This document shows, one piece after another, positions 8,005 through 15,943 of a stretch of 64,000 bases of DNA (position 1 is the stretch's first letter; each line of letters starts with the position of its first letter). The notes under the pieces are model-generated. The model made no database searches and had not been told where the DNA came from. It saw only the letters and a program-made list of their open reading frames with translations. The position numbers and the translations under genes were made by a program. Origin of the DNA: AC-32 sp963728765 (lineage in GTDB: Bacteria > Actinomycetota > Thermoleophilia > Gaiellales > Gaiellaceae); contig CAVSKX010000004.1 in assembly GCA_963728765.1 (NCBI GenBank), positions 874,333 to 938,332 on the forward strand. The letters run 5' to 3'.

Positions 8005-8065
8005 CGGAGACCGACCCTCTCGCAATCGGGTGACGAGCGCAAGCGCGGTTTGGCGGGCCGCTGGG

Positions 8066-8083
8066 ATCCGTGGGAACCCGGAT
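8066..8083. promoter_or_regulatory. Imperfect palindrome between hypF and the hydrogenase operon
   Basis: ATCCG-t-GGG-aa-CCC-GGAT is symmetric around its AA centre apart from a one-base offset. It sits about 60 bases from each divergent start codon (hypF at 8004, hydB at 8130), a natural position for a shared operator. No identified regulator matches it, and I saw no convincing -35/-10 pair. Treat it as a candidate only. Confidence 0.25.
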
Positions 8084-8129
8084 GTAGGGTCGTCCCGGCA
8101 GCTGCAACGATTGGGCCGAGGAGGTCATC

Positions 8130-9263
8130 GTGATCGCGAGCAACCCAAGCGTGATCTCGCCGGACGGGTTGCAGGCACTCGTCGAGGCGCTCCGGGACGG
8201 CGGTTACCGCGTTCTCGGACCGACAGTGCGCGATGGGGCAATCGTCTACGACGAGCTCGAGTCGGCCGCGGAGCTTCCGGTCGGCTGGACCGAGAATCAG
8301 GACGCGGCGACCTACCGGCTGGAACGGCGCGAGGACGAGGCACGCTTCGGATACGCCGTGGGCCCGCACTCGTGGAAGCAGTTCCTGCTGCCGGCGCGAA
8401 TCAGGCTCTGGCGAGCGCGGAGCAGTGGGAACGGCTCGCTCGAGGTCGAGGAGGAGCCGCTGGACGAGACGCGCCTCGCCTTCATCGGCGTTCGCTCGTG
8501 CGAGCTGCACGCGATCGGGATCCAGGACCGTGTCTTCCTGGGCGGCCGTGTGGTCGAGCGCGACTACGCGGCGCGCCGCAAGGACACCTTCATCGTCGCC
8601 GTCAACTGCTTCGAGCCGGGAGGCACGTGCTTCTGCGTCTCGATGGGCACCGGTCCGAAGGCGGAGTCCGGCTACGACCTCGCGCTGACCGAGATCCTGG
8701 ACGGAGAGCACCGGCTGCTCGTCGAGGTGGGCACCGAGGCGGGCGCGGAGGTGCTCGAGCAGCTTTCGCGGCGTGCAGCCGACGAGGACGACCTCACCGC
8801 CGCGTCGGCAGCCGTTGACGGCGCCGCCCAGAAGATGGGCCGCCGGCTGGACGCCACCGACCTGCGCGACCTCTTGCAGCGCAACCTCGAGCACCCGCGC
8901 TGGGACGAGGTGGCGGAGCGATGCCTCACCTGCGGCAACTGCACGATGGTCTGCCCGACGTGCTTCTGCACGAGCGTGGAGGACGCGACCGACCTGACGG
9001 GCGAGAACGCCGAGCGCACAAGAGTCTGGGACTCCTGCTACTCGGTCGACTTCTCGTACATCCACGGGGGCAGCATCCGGCCCTCGGGCCGGTCGCGCTA
9101 CCGCCAGTGGCTGACGCACAAGTTCGGCACCTGGCACGACCAGTTCGGCTCCTCCGGCTGCGTCGGCTGCGGCCGCTGCATCACCTGGTGCCCGGTCGGC
9201 ATCGACGTCACGGAGGAGCTCACGGCGATCCGGGCAACGGACGGAGCCGATGGAAACGATTGA
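8130..9263 (+). CDS. hydB: NiFe hydrogenase group 3b beta subunit, 4Fe-4S electron carrier
   Basis: This is the sulfhydrogenase/NADP-hydrogenase beta subunit, which passes electrons between the small subunit and the flavin gamma subunit. The 377 residues have a long N-terminal domain with LAFIGVRSCELHAIGIQDRV and a cysteine pair (VNCFEPGGTCFC) typical of HydB. Two ferredoxin-type clusters follow: CLTCGNCTMVC from Cys265 with an added PTCFC, and CVGCGRCITWCP from Cys344. The GTG start has a good site (GAGGAGG, 8119-8125). It is the first gene of the hydrogenase operon; the next gene overlaps it by 14 bases. Confidence 0.9.
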   Translation: MIASNPSVISPDGLQALVEALRDGGYRVLGPTVRDGAIVYDELESAAELPVGWTENQDAATYRLERREDEARFGYAVGPHSWKQFLLPARIRLWRARSSGNGSLEVEEEPLDETRLAFIGVRSCELHAIGIQDRVFLGGRVVERDYAARRKDTFIVAVNCFEPGGTCFCVSMGTGPKAESGYDLALTEILDGEHRLLVEVGTEAGAEVLEQLSRRAADEDDLTAASAAVDGAAQKMGRRLDATDLRDLLQRNLEHPRWDEVAERCLTCGNCTMVCPTCFCTSVEDATDLTGENAERTRVWDSCYSVDFSYIHGGSIRPSGRSRYRQWLTHKFGTWHDQFGSSGCVGCGRCITWCPVGIDVTEELTAIRATDGADGND

Positions 9264-9717
9264 GACCCTTCTCCGGGCATCGCCGGTGTTCGAGGAGCTG
9301 GAGGACGACCGGCTGGCGCTCGTCGCGGGCTGCGCCTCGAACGTCCACTTCGATCAGGGCGCGGTCATCTTCCGCGAGGGCGAGCAGGCGGACACCTTCT
9401 ACCTCATCCGGCACGGCAGCGTCGCGCTGGAGATGTTCGTGCCTGCGCGGGGCTCGGCGGTGATCGAGACGATCGAAGCCGGAGACGTCGTCGGCTGGTC
9501 GTGGCTCTTCCCGCCCTACCGCTGGCACTTCGACGCCCGCGTGCTCACCCCGGTAAGGGCAACGTCGTTCGACGGCGCGTGCCTGCGCGGAAAGTGCGAC
9601 GACGACCCGGCGCTCGGCTACGACCTCATGTCGCGCTTCGCGCAGGTGCTGATCGAGCGCCTGCAGTGGACGCGGCTCCGGTTGCTCGACATCTACGGCG
9701 ATGGCCGCGCCGGCTGA
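9250..9717 (+). CDS. Cyclic-nucleotide-binding domain protein without DNA-binding domain
   Basis: The 155 residues form one CRP/cNMP-binding beta-roll: TLLRASPVFEELEDDRL, then DQGAVIFREGEQADTFYLIR, GSVALEM and the exit helix. The phosphate cassette region (VIETIEAGDVVGWSWLFPP) has FPPYR in place of the classical R-x-A-x-x-A, so cAMP binding is doubtful. No helix-turn-helix follows; the protein ends after the C-helix (LIERLQWTRLRLLDIYG). It overlaps hydB by 14 bases and the gamma subunit by 17, so it is translated as part of the hydrogenase. Such proteins sit beside group 3b operons elsewhere. A sensor or structural role in the complex is inference. Confidence 0.8.
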   Translation: METIETLLRASPVFEELEDDRLALVAGCASNVHFDQGAVIFREGEQADTFYLIRHGSVALEMFVPARGSAVIETIEAGDVVGWSWLFPPYRWHFDARVLTPVRATSFDGACLRGKCDDDPALGYDLMSRFAQVLIERLQWTRLRLLDIYGDGRAG

Positions 9718-10531
9718 GCCTCTCGTCGCCGAGCCGCCGCGGCCGTTCCGGGTGGCGGCCCGCAGGAGGGAGACGTACGACACGTGGACGCTCGAGCTCG
9801 CCCCCGTCCGCGGCGGCGCCCTCGACCCGTCACCCGGGCAGTTCACGATGATCTACGCCTTCGGGGTGGGCGAAGTGCCGATCTCCGTCTCCGGACAACC
9901 CGGCGGGGCGCTCGTCCACACCGTCCGCGCAGTCGGCCCGGTGACCGAGGCGATCTGCTCCGCCGACCCGGGCGCGACTCTCGGTATCCGCGGCCCGCTC
10001 GGGAATTCCTGGCCGATCGAGACGGCCGCCGGCGCAGACGTGGTCGTCGTGGCCGGCGGGATCGGCCTCGCGCCGCTCCGTCCGGTGCTCTACCGGGCGC
10101 TCGCCGACCGTGCGGCCTACGGCCGCGTCGTGCTGCTCTACGGCAGCCGGACGCCCGCCGACCTCCTGTACACCGACGAGCTGGAGGCCTGGCGAGGCAC
10201 GATCGACGTCGATCTCACGGTCGACGCTGCCGACACGAGCTGGAGCGGCAAGGTCGGCGTCGTCCCCAAGCTGATCGCGGGCGCGGAGTTCGACCCCGCC
10301 TCGGCCCACGCCTTCGTCTGCGGGCCGGAGATCATGATGCGCTTCGCCGCCCAGGCCCTGGAAGAGCGCGGCGTGCCCTCAGACAGGATCCACGTCTCGC
10401 TGGAGCGCAACATGCGGTGCGGCGTCGGCCACTGCGGCCACTGCCAGCTCGGGCCGACGCTGATCTGTCTCGACGGCCCCGTCTACACCTACGGCGAGAT
10501 CGAGCCCCTCCTGGCGGTGAGGAACCTGTGA
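9701..10531 (+). CDS. hydG: NiFe hydrogenase group 3b gamma subunit, FAD/NAD(P) diaphorase
   Basis: This ferredoxin-NADP reductase-fold subunit (276 residues) exchanges electrons with NAD(P)H. The FAD domain has PGQFTMIYAFGVGEVPISVS (about 44-63). The nucleotide domain has VVVVAGGIGLAPLRPVL (about 110-126) and FVCGPEIMMRFAAQAL. The C-terminus carries the 2Fe-2S ligands in RCGVGHCGHCQLG with a distant Cys (LICLDGP), as in dihydroorotate dehydrogenase electron-transfer subunits and HydG. The ATG overlaps the cNMP-binding gene; its TGA overlaps the delta-subunit GTG. Confidence 0.9.
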   Translation: MAAPAEPLVAEPPRPFRVAARRRETYDTWTLELAPVRGGALDPSPGQFTMIYAFGVGEVPISVSGQPGGALVHTVRAVGPVTEAICSADPGATLGIRGPLGNSWPIETAAGADVVVVAGGIGLAPLRPVLYRALADRAAYGRVVLLYGSRTPADLLYTDELEAWRGTIDVDLTVDAADTSWSGKVGVVPKLIAGAEFDPASAHAFVCGPEIMMRFAAQALEERGVPSDRIHVSLERNMRCGVGHCGHCQLGPTLICLDGPVYTYGEIEPLLAVRNL

Positions 10532-11298
10532 GCGCCGGCGGCAAGCCGACGCTCGCCGTCTGGAAGTTCGCGTCGTGCGACGGCTGCCAGCTGTCCTTGC
10601 TCGACTGCGAGGACGAGCTGCTCGGGCTCGCCGGGGAGGTCGAGATCGCGTACTTCGTCGAAGCGAGGAGGGCAACGGTCCAAGGGCCCTACGACCTCTC
10701 GCTCGTCGAGGGCTCGATCACGACGGCGCACGACGCGGAGCGGATTCGCGAGGTCCGGCGGCAGTCCCGCCATCTCGTGACGATCGGGGCCTGCGCGACA
10801 GCCGGCGGCATCCAGGCGCTGAAGAACTTCTCCGCCGTCGGCGACTTCGTCGCCGCCGTCTACGCGACGCCGCAGTACATCTCGACGCTCGAGACGTCCA
10901 CGCCGATCTCGGCGCATGTCCCCGTCGACTACGAGCTGCACGGCTGCCCGATCAACAAGCGCCAGCTGCTCGAGGTGATCACCGCCTTCCTGCACGGCAG
11001 GCGCCCGGGCATCGCCTCGACCAGCGTCTGCTTCGAGTGCAAGCGCCGCGGCACCGTGTGCGTGATGGTCGCGCACGGCACGCCGTGCCTCGGTCCGGTC
11101 ACGCACGCGGGCTGCGGCGCGCTCTGCCCCTCGTACGACCGCGGCTGCTACGGCTGCTTCGGGCCGATGGAGACACCGAACACGGTCTCGCTGACGAGGC
11201 AGTTGCGGGTGCTCGGGATGGGGGACCCGGGCGTGGAGCGTGTCTTCCGCACGTTCAACGTGGAGGCGTTCGAGGAGGAGCGGGCGGCCGATGGCTGA
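10528..11298 (+). CDS. hydD: NiFe hydrogenase group 3b delta (small) subunit
   Basis: The small subunit holds the proximal iron-sulfur clusters that carry electrons away from the NiFe site. The 256 residues open with the signature VWKFASCDGCQLSLLDCEDE (proximal-cluster C-x-x-C), then TIGACATAGGIQALKN, the DYELHGCPINKRQLLEVI block, and a C-terminal cysteine array (CFECKRRGTVCVMVAHGTPC, CGALCPSYDRGCYGC). There is no twin-arginine signal, so the enzyme is cytoplasmic, as expected for group 3. The GTG start overlaps the gamma stop by four bases, and the large-subunit ATG lies inside its last codons. Confidence 0.93.
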   Translation: MSAGGKPTLAVWKFASCDGCQLSLLDCEDELLGLAGEVEIAYFVEARRATVQGPYDLSLVEGSITTAHDAERIREVRRQSRHLVTIGACATAGGIQALKNFSAVGDFVAAVYATPQYISTLETSTPISAHVPVDYELHGCPINKRQLLEVITAFLHGRRPGIASTSVCFECKRRGTVCVMVAHGTPCLGPVTHAGCGALCPSYDRGCYGCFGPMETPNTVSLTRQLRVLGMGDPGVERVFRTFNVEAFEEERAADG

Positions 11299-12589
11299 GC
11301 GTCGGACGAAGACGATCCGCACCGACTACCTCGCCAGGGTCGAGGGGGAAGGCGCGATGCTGGTCACGATCGACGGCCGTGAGGTCTCCGACGTGAAGCT
11401 GAAGATCTACGAGCCTCCGCGGTTCTTCGAGGCGTTCCTGCGCGGGCGGGCCTTCACGGAGGCGCCGGACATCACGGCGCGCATCTGCGGGATCTGCCCC
11501 GTCGCCTACCAGATGAGCGCGGTGCAGGCGATGGAGCAGATCTGCGGCGTCGAGGTCGACGGGCAGCTGCGGGCACTCCGGCGGCTCCTCTACTGCGGCG
11601 AGTGGATCGAGAGCCACGCCCTGCACGTCTTCATGCTGCACCTCCCCGATTTCCTCGGCTACGAGAGCGCCATCGAGGTGGCCCGTGACCATCCGGAGCT
11701 GGTCAACCGCGCACTCGAGCTGAAGAAGACCGGAAACGAGGTGATGACCGTTATCGGCGGCCGCGAGGTACACCCGATCAACGTCCGAGTCGGCGGCTGG
11801 TACCGCGTCCCGCGGAAGCGCGAGCTGGCGCCGCTGGTCGAGAAGCTGGAGCGGGCACGGGAGATCGCACTCGAGGCCGTGCGCGTCACTGCGGGCCTCG
11901 ACTTCCCCGACTACGACCGGGCCTACGAGCTCGTCGCGCTCTCGCAGCCCGGCGAGTACCCGATCGATCGCGGGCGGATCGTCTCGAACCGAGGACTCGA
12001 CATCGCCGTTCCCGAGTACGACGAGCACTTCGTCGAGGAGCACGTCGAGTGGTCGAACGCGCTGCACTCGTCCTTGAAGGAGCGCGGCTCGTACCTCTGC
12101 GGGCCGCTGGCGCGCTTCGCGCTCGGCTACGAGAACCTCACTCCGCTCGCGCGTGAGGCTGCCGAGGAGGCCGGGGTAGGGCCCGGCGAGCGCAATCCGT
12201 TCCGGAGCATCGTCGTCCGTTCGGTCGAGCTCGTCTACGCCGCCGACGAGGCGCTGCGGCTGCTCGCGGAGTACGAGGAGCCGGACGCGCCGGCGGTCGA
12301 GCTCGAGCCGCGGGCCGGCGTCGGCTACGGGTGTACGGAGGCGCCCCGCGGGATCCTCTACCACCGCTACCGGGTCGACGACGAGGGCACGATCCTGGAC
12401 GCGAAGATCGTGCCGCCAACGTCACAGAACCAGCGGACGATCGAGGAGGACCTGCGTGGCGTGGTCGAGCGCTCGCTCGACATCCCCGACGAGGCGCTGA
12501 CGCTCCTCTGCGAGCAGACGATCCGCAACTACGACCCGTGCATCTCGTGCGCGACCCACTTCCTGAAGCTCGAGGTCGAGCGCCGCTGA
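11291..12589 (+). CDS. hydA: NiFe hydrogenase group 3b alpha (large, catalytic) subunit
   Basis: The large subunit contains the NiFe active site. The L1 motif is ARICGICPVAYQMSAVQAME (Cys66, Cys69) and the L2 motif is YDPCISCATH (Cys417, Cys420, His423). The nine residues after His423 (FLKLEVERR) are the C-terminal extension that the endopeptidase removes after nickel insertion, so the protein needs the neighbouring protease. At 432 residues it is the normal group 3b length. GYESAIEVARDHPELVNRAL and GGREVHPINVRVGGWYRVP also fit this group. The predicted reaction is H2 with NADP or NAD, reversible and cytoplasmic, possibly with sulfur reduction. The ATG at 11291 overlaps the delta subunit by eight bases. 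Confidence 0.95.
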   Translation: MAERRTKTIRTDYLARVEGEGAMLVTIDGREVSDVKLKIYEPPRFFEAFLRGRAFTEAPDITARICGICPVAYQMSAVQAMEQICGVEVDGQLRALRRLLYCGEWIESHALHVFMLHLPDFLGYESAIEVARDHPELVNRALELKKTGNEVMTVIGGREVHPINVRVGGWYRVPRKRELAPLVEKLERAREIALEAVRVTAGLDFPDYDRAYELVALSQPGEYPIDRGRIVSNRGLDIAVPEYDEHFVEEHVEWSNALHSSLKERGSYLCGPLARFALGYENLTPLAREAAEEAGVGPGERNPFRSIVVRSVELVYAADEALRLLAEYEEPDAPAVELEPRAGVGYGCTEAPRGILYHRYRVDDEGTILDAKIVPPTSQNQRTIEEDLRGVVERSLDIPDEALTLLCEQTIRNYDPCISCATHFLKLEVERR

Positions 12590-12591
12590 GG

Positions 12592-13044
12592 GTGGTGTGC
12601 GTCGGGAACCGCTGGCGCGGCGACGACGGCGCCGGGCTCGAGGTCGCGATGCTCCTGCGGGGGACGCTCCCGGAGGAGGCAGAAGTGCTGGAGCGGGAAG
12701 GCGAGCCCACCGCGCTCATGGACGCCTGGGAGGGCGCCGAGAGCGTCTGGCTGGTGGACGCGGTCTCCTCGGCGGCGCAGGCGGGAGTCGTCCACAGGGT
12801 CGACGCCAGCGAGGAGATGCTGCCCGCGAGGGTGTTCCGCGCGTCGACGCATCACTTCGGGCTCGCGGACGCCGTCGAGCTGGCCCGGGCCCTGGGCCGG
12901 CTGCCTCCGCACGCCATCGTCTACGGGATCGAAGGGGCGAGGTTCGACGCCGGCGCCGAGCTGACCCCGGAGGTGGCGGACGCGGTCCCTCGGGTCGCGG
13001 CTTCGATTCGGAGGGAGGTCGTCGAGTGCACGAGCAGGCGCTGA
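12592..13044 (+). CDS. Hydrogenase maturation endopeptidase (HycI/HybD family)
   Basis: This protease trims the C-terminal extension of the large subunit once nickel is bound. The 150 residues show the family start VVCVGNRWRGDDGAGLEVA with the metal-binding acid in GDDG, the second acid in VDAVSSAAQAG, and the histidine region STHHFGLADAVELARAL. It begins at one of two adjacent GTG codons (12592 or 12595), two bases after the large-subunit stop, and overlaps hypA by 19 bases. Position directly behind its substrate gene makes the assignment firm. Confidence 0.88.
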   Translation: MVCVGNRWRGDDGAGLEVAMLLRGTLPEEAEVLEREGEPTALMDAWEGAESVWLVDAVSSAAQAGVVHRVDASEEMLPARVFRASTHHFGLADAVELARALGRLPPHAIVYGIEGARFDAGAELTPEVADAVPRVAASIRREVVECTSRR

Positions 13045-13289
13045 TGAACGACTTGATGCGCAAGATCGAAGCGGAGGCGCGCTCGGAAGGCGGGCGTCAC
13101 GTCACGCGCATCCGGGTGCGGCTCGGTGCGCTTGCCCACTTCACCGCGGATCACTTCCGCGAGCACTTCGCCGACGCGTCGCGGGGAACGGTTGCAGAGG
13201 GCGCGGCGGTCGAGGTAGAGCTCGCCGCGGATCCGACCGAGAGGAACGCCCAGAGCGTCGTGCTCGAGTCGATCGAGCTCGAGCTCTAG
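13026..13289 (+). CDS. hypA: HypA-like protein lacking the zinc ribbon
   Basis: HypA delivers nickel with HypB. The start VHEQALMNDLMRKIEAEA has the nickel-binding His2 (M/V-H-E), and the RIRVRLGALAHFTADHFREH and TVAEGAAVEVEL segments match HypA. A normal HypA is about 113 residues with two CxxC pairs forming a zinc site. Here the 87-residue protein contains no cysteine: VEVELAADPTERNAQSVVLE bridges the two flanks and the chain ends in IELEL, as HypA proteins do. So the zinc loop has been replaced by a short linker. It may be a specialised or degenerate nickel chaperone. The GTG at 13026 lies inside the protease gene. Confidence 0.78.
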   Translation: MHEQALMNDLMRKIEAEARSEGGRHVTRIRVRLGALAHFTADHFREHFADASRGTVAEGAAVEVELAADPTERNAQSVVLESIELEL

Positions 13290-13291
13290 CT

Positions 13292-13564
13292 CTAGGTCAG
13301 GTCCGAGACCGGCACGGCTCGTGTCTCCGTCGACACGGGGCCTTCCGTGCGCGGCGCTCGGAGCTCCAGGATGCCGTGGAACAAGCCCGCGTGCAGGCGC
13401 GCAGGATCTGCGCCCTGCGGCAGCGCGAGCTGCTGCCGGAACCCGTCCGGCCCGACCACGCGGATGACGTCTCCGTCCACGGTGACGGCCAGCTCGCCGG
13501 CCTCGCGGGCAGGCACCTGAATCGTGACGACCATCATGTCGACCGTCTCGAGCTCTGCTGTCAT
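13292..13564 (-). CDS. Minimal Hsp20-like (alpha-crystallin fold) protein, 90 aa
   Basis: The protein is essentially a bare alpha-crystallin domain: VTIQVPAREAGELAVTVDGD, DGFRQQLALPQGADPARLHA, and a closing strand GILELRAPR, which corresponds to the family's G-x-L motif. There is no N-terminal arm and only a short tail. It has a strong AAGGAGG site, and its ATG overlaps the porB stop (ATGA), so it is the last gene of the pyruvate:ferredoxin oxidoreductase operon. A dedicated chaperone for the oxygen-sensitive oxidoreductase is a reasonable guess but unproven. Confidence 0.65.
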   Translation of the reverse strand: MTAELETVDMMVVTIQVPAREAGELAVTVDGDVIRVVGPDGFRQQLALPQGADPARLHAGLFHGILELRAPRTEGPVSTETRAVPVSDLT

Positions 13565-14508
13565 GCCGGAACACCTCCTTCGCAGCGCAGGCGCAGCGCT
13601 TCCCAGTCGGCGTCGATGACCTGCTGGATCTCCTGTACCAGCCTTGCGTTCTCTGGCAGCAGGAGATGCGCGAAGCGCTTCTGCGGTCTCAGCCATTCTT
13701 CGATCGGGACGATCTCCTCCGGCTCGTAGGTGAGCCGGAACTCGCCGTCCACCACCTCGTACAGCGGCCAGAAGCAGCTCTCGACCGCGCTGTCGAGCAC
13801 GTGCAGCCCGATGCGCGGCTCGTGGCCCCAGCCGAGTGGGCAATTGGTGAGGACGTTAAGGAACGCCGGCCCGTCGGCAGCAGCCGCGCGCTCGACCTTC
13901 TCGCTCAGGTCCTGCCAGTGGGAAGCCGCGGCCTGGCCGACGTACGGGACGTGGTGCGCGATCGCGATCGCCGTCATGTCCTTGCGGCGCTGCGCCTTGC
14001 CGAAGCTCTCGGGCCCGGCCGGGGTCGTGGTGGTCGCGGCACCGAACGGCGTGGCGCCCGAACGCTGGATGCCGGTGTTCATGTACGCCTCGTTGTCGTA
14101 ACAGACGAACAGGAACCGGTGGCCGCGTTCGAAGGCGCCGGACAGCGCCTGCAGGCCGATGTCGTACGTCCCGCCGTCGCCGGCGAAGACCACGACCGCG
14201 ATCTCCTGGTTCTGGGGGAGCGCATTGCGACGGCGCAGGGCGCGCTGGGCCGCCTCGACTCCGCTCGCCACCGCGGCGGCGTTCTCGAACGCCACGTGCA
14301 TCCAGGGAACATTCCACGCCGTCGTCGGGAACCTCGTCGTCGCGACTTCGAGGCACCCCGTTGCGTTCACGACGACGACGGGCTCCTCGAAGGTGTTCAG
14401 CACGGTTCGCACGACGGCGGGGATCCCGCAGCCCTGACAGAGGGAGTGCCCTCCGGCGAGCGGAGGCACGCCGTGCTCTCGCCGGGCCAGGTCCTTCAGA
14501 CGAGACAT
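13561..14508 (-). CDS. porB: Pyruvate:ferredoxin oxidoreductase beta subunit
   Basis: The beta subunit binds thiamine diphosphate and the catalytic 4Fe-4S cluster for pyruvate + CoA + oxidised ferredoxin to acetyl-CoA + CO2. The 315 residues carry cluster cysteines in LCQGCGIP (Cys24, Cys27), Cys52 (ATGCLEVAT) and a later one in LTNCPLGWG. The thiamine-binding motif is AGDGGTYDIGLQALSGAFE (from Gly110), closing with CYDNEAYMNTGIQRSG, the hallmark of 2-oxoacid oxidoreductase beta chains. PFGAATTTTPAG supports pyruvate rather than 2-oxoglutarate. It overlaps porA by 13 bases. Confidence 0.93.
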   Translation of the reverse strand: MSRLKDLARREHGVPPLAGGHSLCQGCGIPAVVRTVLNTFEEPVVVVNATGCLEVATTRFPTTAWNVPWMHVAFENAAAVASGVEAAQRALRRRNALPQNQEIAVVVFAGDGGTYDIGLQALSGAFERGHRFLFVCYDNEAYMNTGIQRSGATPFGAATTTTPAGPESFGKAQRRKDMTAIAIAHHVPYVGQAAASHWQDLSEKVERAAAADGPAFLNVLTNCPLGWGHEPRIGLHVLDSAVESCFWPLYEVVDGEFRLTYEPEEIVPIEEWLRPQKRFAHLLLPENARLVQEIQQVIDADWEALRLRCEGGVPA

Positions 14509-15656
14509 GGCTCACCTCGCAGACCGATGTAGACAGGTGCTCGGCCGGAGAACACGTCGCGAACGTCCTCGGGATGCAGGTCGCGCCCGCCGAGCCCGTA
14601 GACGTGGCCGAAGACGTCGACTGCCCGTCCGCTCACCGCGGCCGTGACCTCGGCGAGCAGCGGCGCCGCGCCGCCGGGGGAGGCCGCGCGGTCGAGCACG
14701 ATCACGGCGCTGACATTCCGGAGGAGCGCGTTCACCTGTGCCGCGGGGAACGGCCGGAACGAGACGATTTTGAGCAGGCCGACGGGGTCACCCTCGGCTC
14801 GGAGCTCGTCGACGACGTCCTTGACGGTGCCCGCGGAGGAGCCGAGCGCGACGACCACTCGCTCGGCGCCGTCGAGGCGGTAGCCCTCGAACGAGCCGTA
14901 GCTGCGTCCCGCGAGCGGCTCGAAGTCGAGCGCGATCTCCGGCAACACCTCGAGCGCTCGCTCGAGTGCGGAGATCTGCTGCCGCCGGAGCTCGAAGTAG
15001 TAATCAGGCATCGCGAACGGGCCGTGCGAAGCCGGACGCCCGACGTCGAGCAGCGGACGAGAGACCTCGTACTCACCCACGAAGGCCGAGACGTCGGCGT
15101 CGGCGAGCAGCGCAACCGGCTCGGCCGAGTGCGTGATCGTGAAGCCGTCCTGGCAGACGAGCACCGGAAGCAGCACGTCGGGATGCTCAGCCAGGCGCGT
15201 CCCCAAGATGGTCAGGTCGTATGCCTCCTGCGCGTTCTCCGCGAAGAGCTGGACGACCCCGGAGTCGCGGATCAGCATCGAGTCCGAGTGGTCGCAGTGG
15301 ATGTTGATCGGCCCCGAGAGGGCGCGGTTGCCGAGCGCCATCACGATCGGAGCCCGCATCGCGGCCGCGATGTAGACCACCTCGGCCATCAGTGCCAGGC
15401 CCTGCGAGGAGGTGGCCGTCATCGTCCGCGCCCCGGCGAGCGCCGAGCCGATCGCCGCGCTCATCGCCGAGTGCTCCGATTCGACGTCGACGAGCTCGCC
15501 GTGCGCTTTCCCGTCCGCCACGAACTTGGCAAAGCCCTGGATGATCGGCGTCTGCGGCGTGATCGGGTAGACGGGGACGACGTCCGGGTCGATCTGGCGC
15601 ATCGCCTCGGCGACGGCCTCCCCGCCGGTGAGCAGCTCGAGCTCGCGCACGTTCAC
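14496..15656 (-). CDS. porA: Pyruvate:ferredoxin oxidoreductase alpha subunit
   Basis: The alpha subunit contributes the pyrimidine-binding and CoA domains. The 386 residues begin with LLTGGEAVAEAMRQIDPDVV and YPITPQTPIIQGFA, then VESEHSAMSAAIGSALAGAR and TATSSQGLALMAEVVYIAA, all diagnostic. The transketolase C-terminal domain follows (VVVALGSSAGTVKDVVDELR, IVLDRAASPGGAAPL). The GTG at 15656 overlaps the porD stop by four bases. Confidence 0.93.
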   Translation of the reverse strand: MNVRELELLTGGEAVAEAMRQIDPDVVPVYPITPQTPIIQGFAKFVADGKAHGELVDVESEHSAMSAAIGSALAGARTMTATSSQGLALMAEVVYIAAAMRAPIVMALGNRALSGPINIHCDHSDSMLIRDSGVVQLFAENAQEAYDLTILGTRLAEHPDVLLPVLVCQDGFTITHSAEPVALLADADVSAFVGEYEVSRPLLDVGRPASHGPFAMPDYYFELRRQQISALERALEVLPEIALDFEPLAGRSYGSFEGYRLDGAERVVVALGSSAGTVKDVVDELRAEGDPVGLLKIVSFRPFPAAQVNALLRNVSAVIVLDRAASPGGAAPLLAEVTAAVSGRAVDVFGHVYGLGGRDLHPEDVRDVFSGRAPVYIGLRGEPCLV

Positions 15657-15943
15657 GGGGTCGCCTCCTCCGCCACCATCGAGATGGCGTCGACCGGACA
15701 GATCTCCGCACAGATCTCGCAGCCTTTGCAGTGCGCGAGGTCGAAGCCCGTGAAGGCGGTTCCGTCGAGCAGCACGGCCGAGTCGGGGCAGTAGATCCAG
15801 CACAGCAGGCAGTTCACGCAGCGCGAGAGCTCGACCTCCGGCTTGAGGCCGGTGCGCCAGCCGCCGGTCTCGGGGCGGACGGTGGTGGCGGGATCGACGG
15901 CACCCGCCAGCGGCAGCTCCTGCCACGAGCTCAGTGGAGACAT
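15653..15943 (-). CDS. porD: Pyruvate:ferredoxin oxidoreductase delta subunit, 2x4Fe-4S ferredoxin
   Basis: This 96-residue subunit carries two 4Fe-4S clusters: CVNCLLCWIYCPDSAV and CKGCEICAEICPVDAI, with GTAFTGFDLAH between them. The N-terminus (SSWQELPLAGAVDPATT) matches PorD proteins. It relays electrons from the PorAB cluster to external ferredoxin. GAGGAGGGC lies upstream of ATG 15943, which overlaps the porG end by 13 bases. Confidence 0.92.
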   Translation of the reverse strand: MSPLSSWQELPLAGAVDPATTVRPETGGWRTGLKPEVELSRCVNCLLCWIYCPDSAVLLDGTAFTGFDLAHCKGCEICAEICPVDAISMVAEEATP

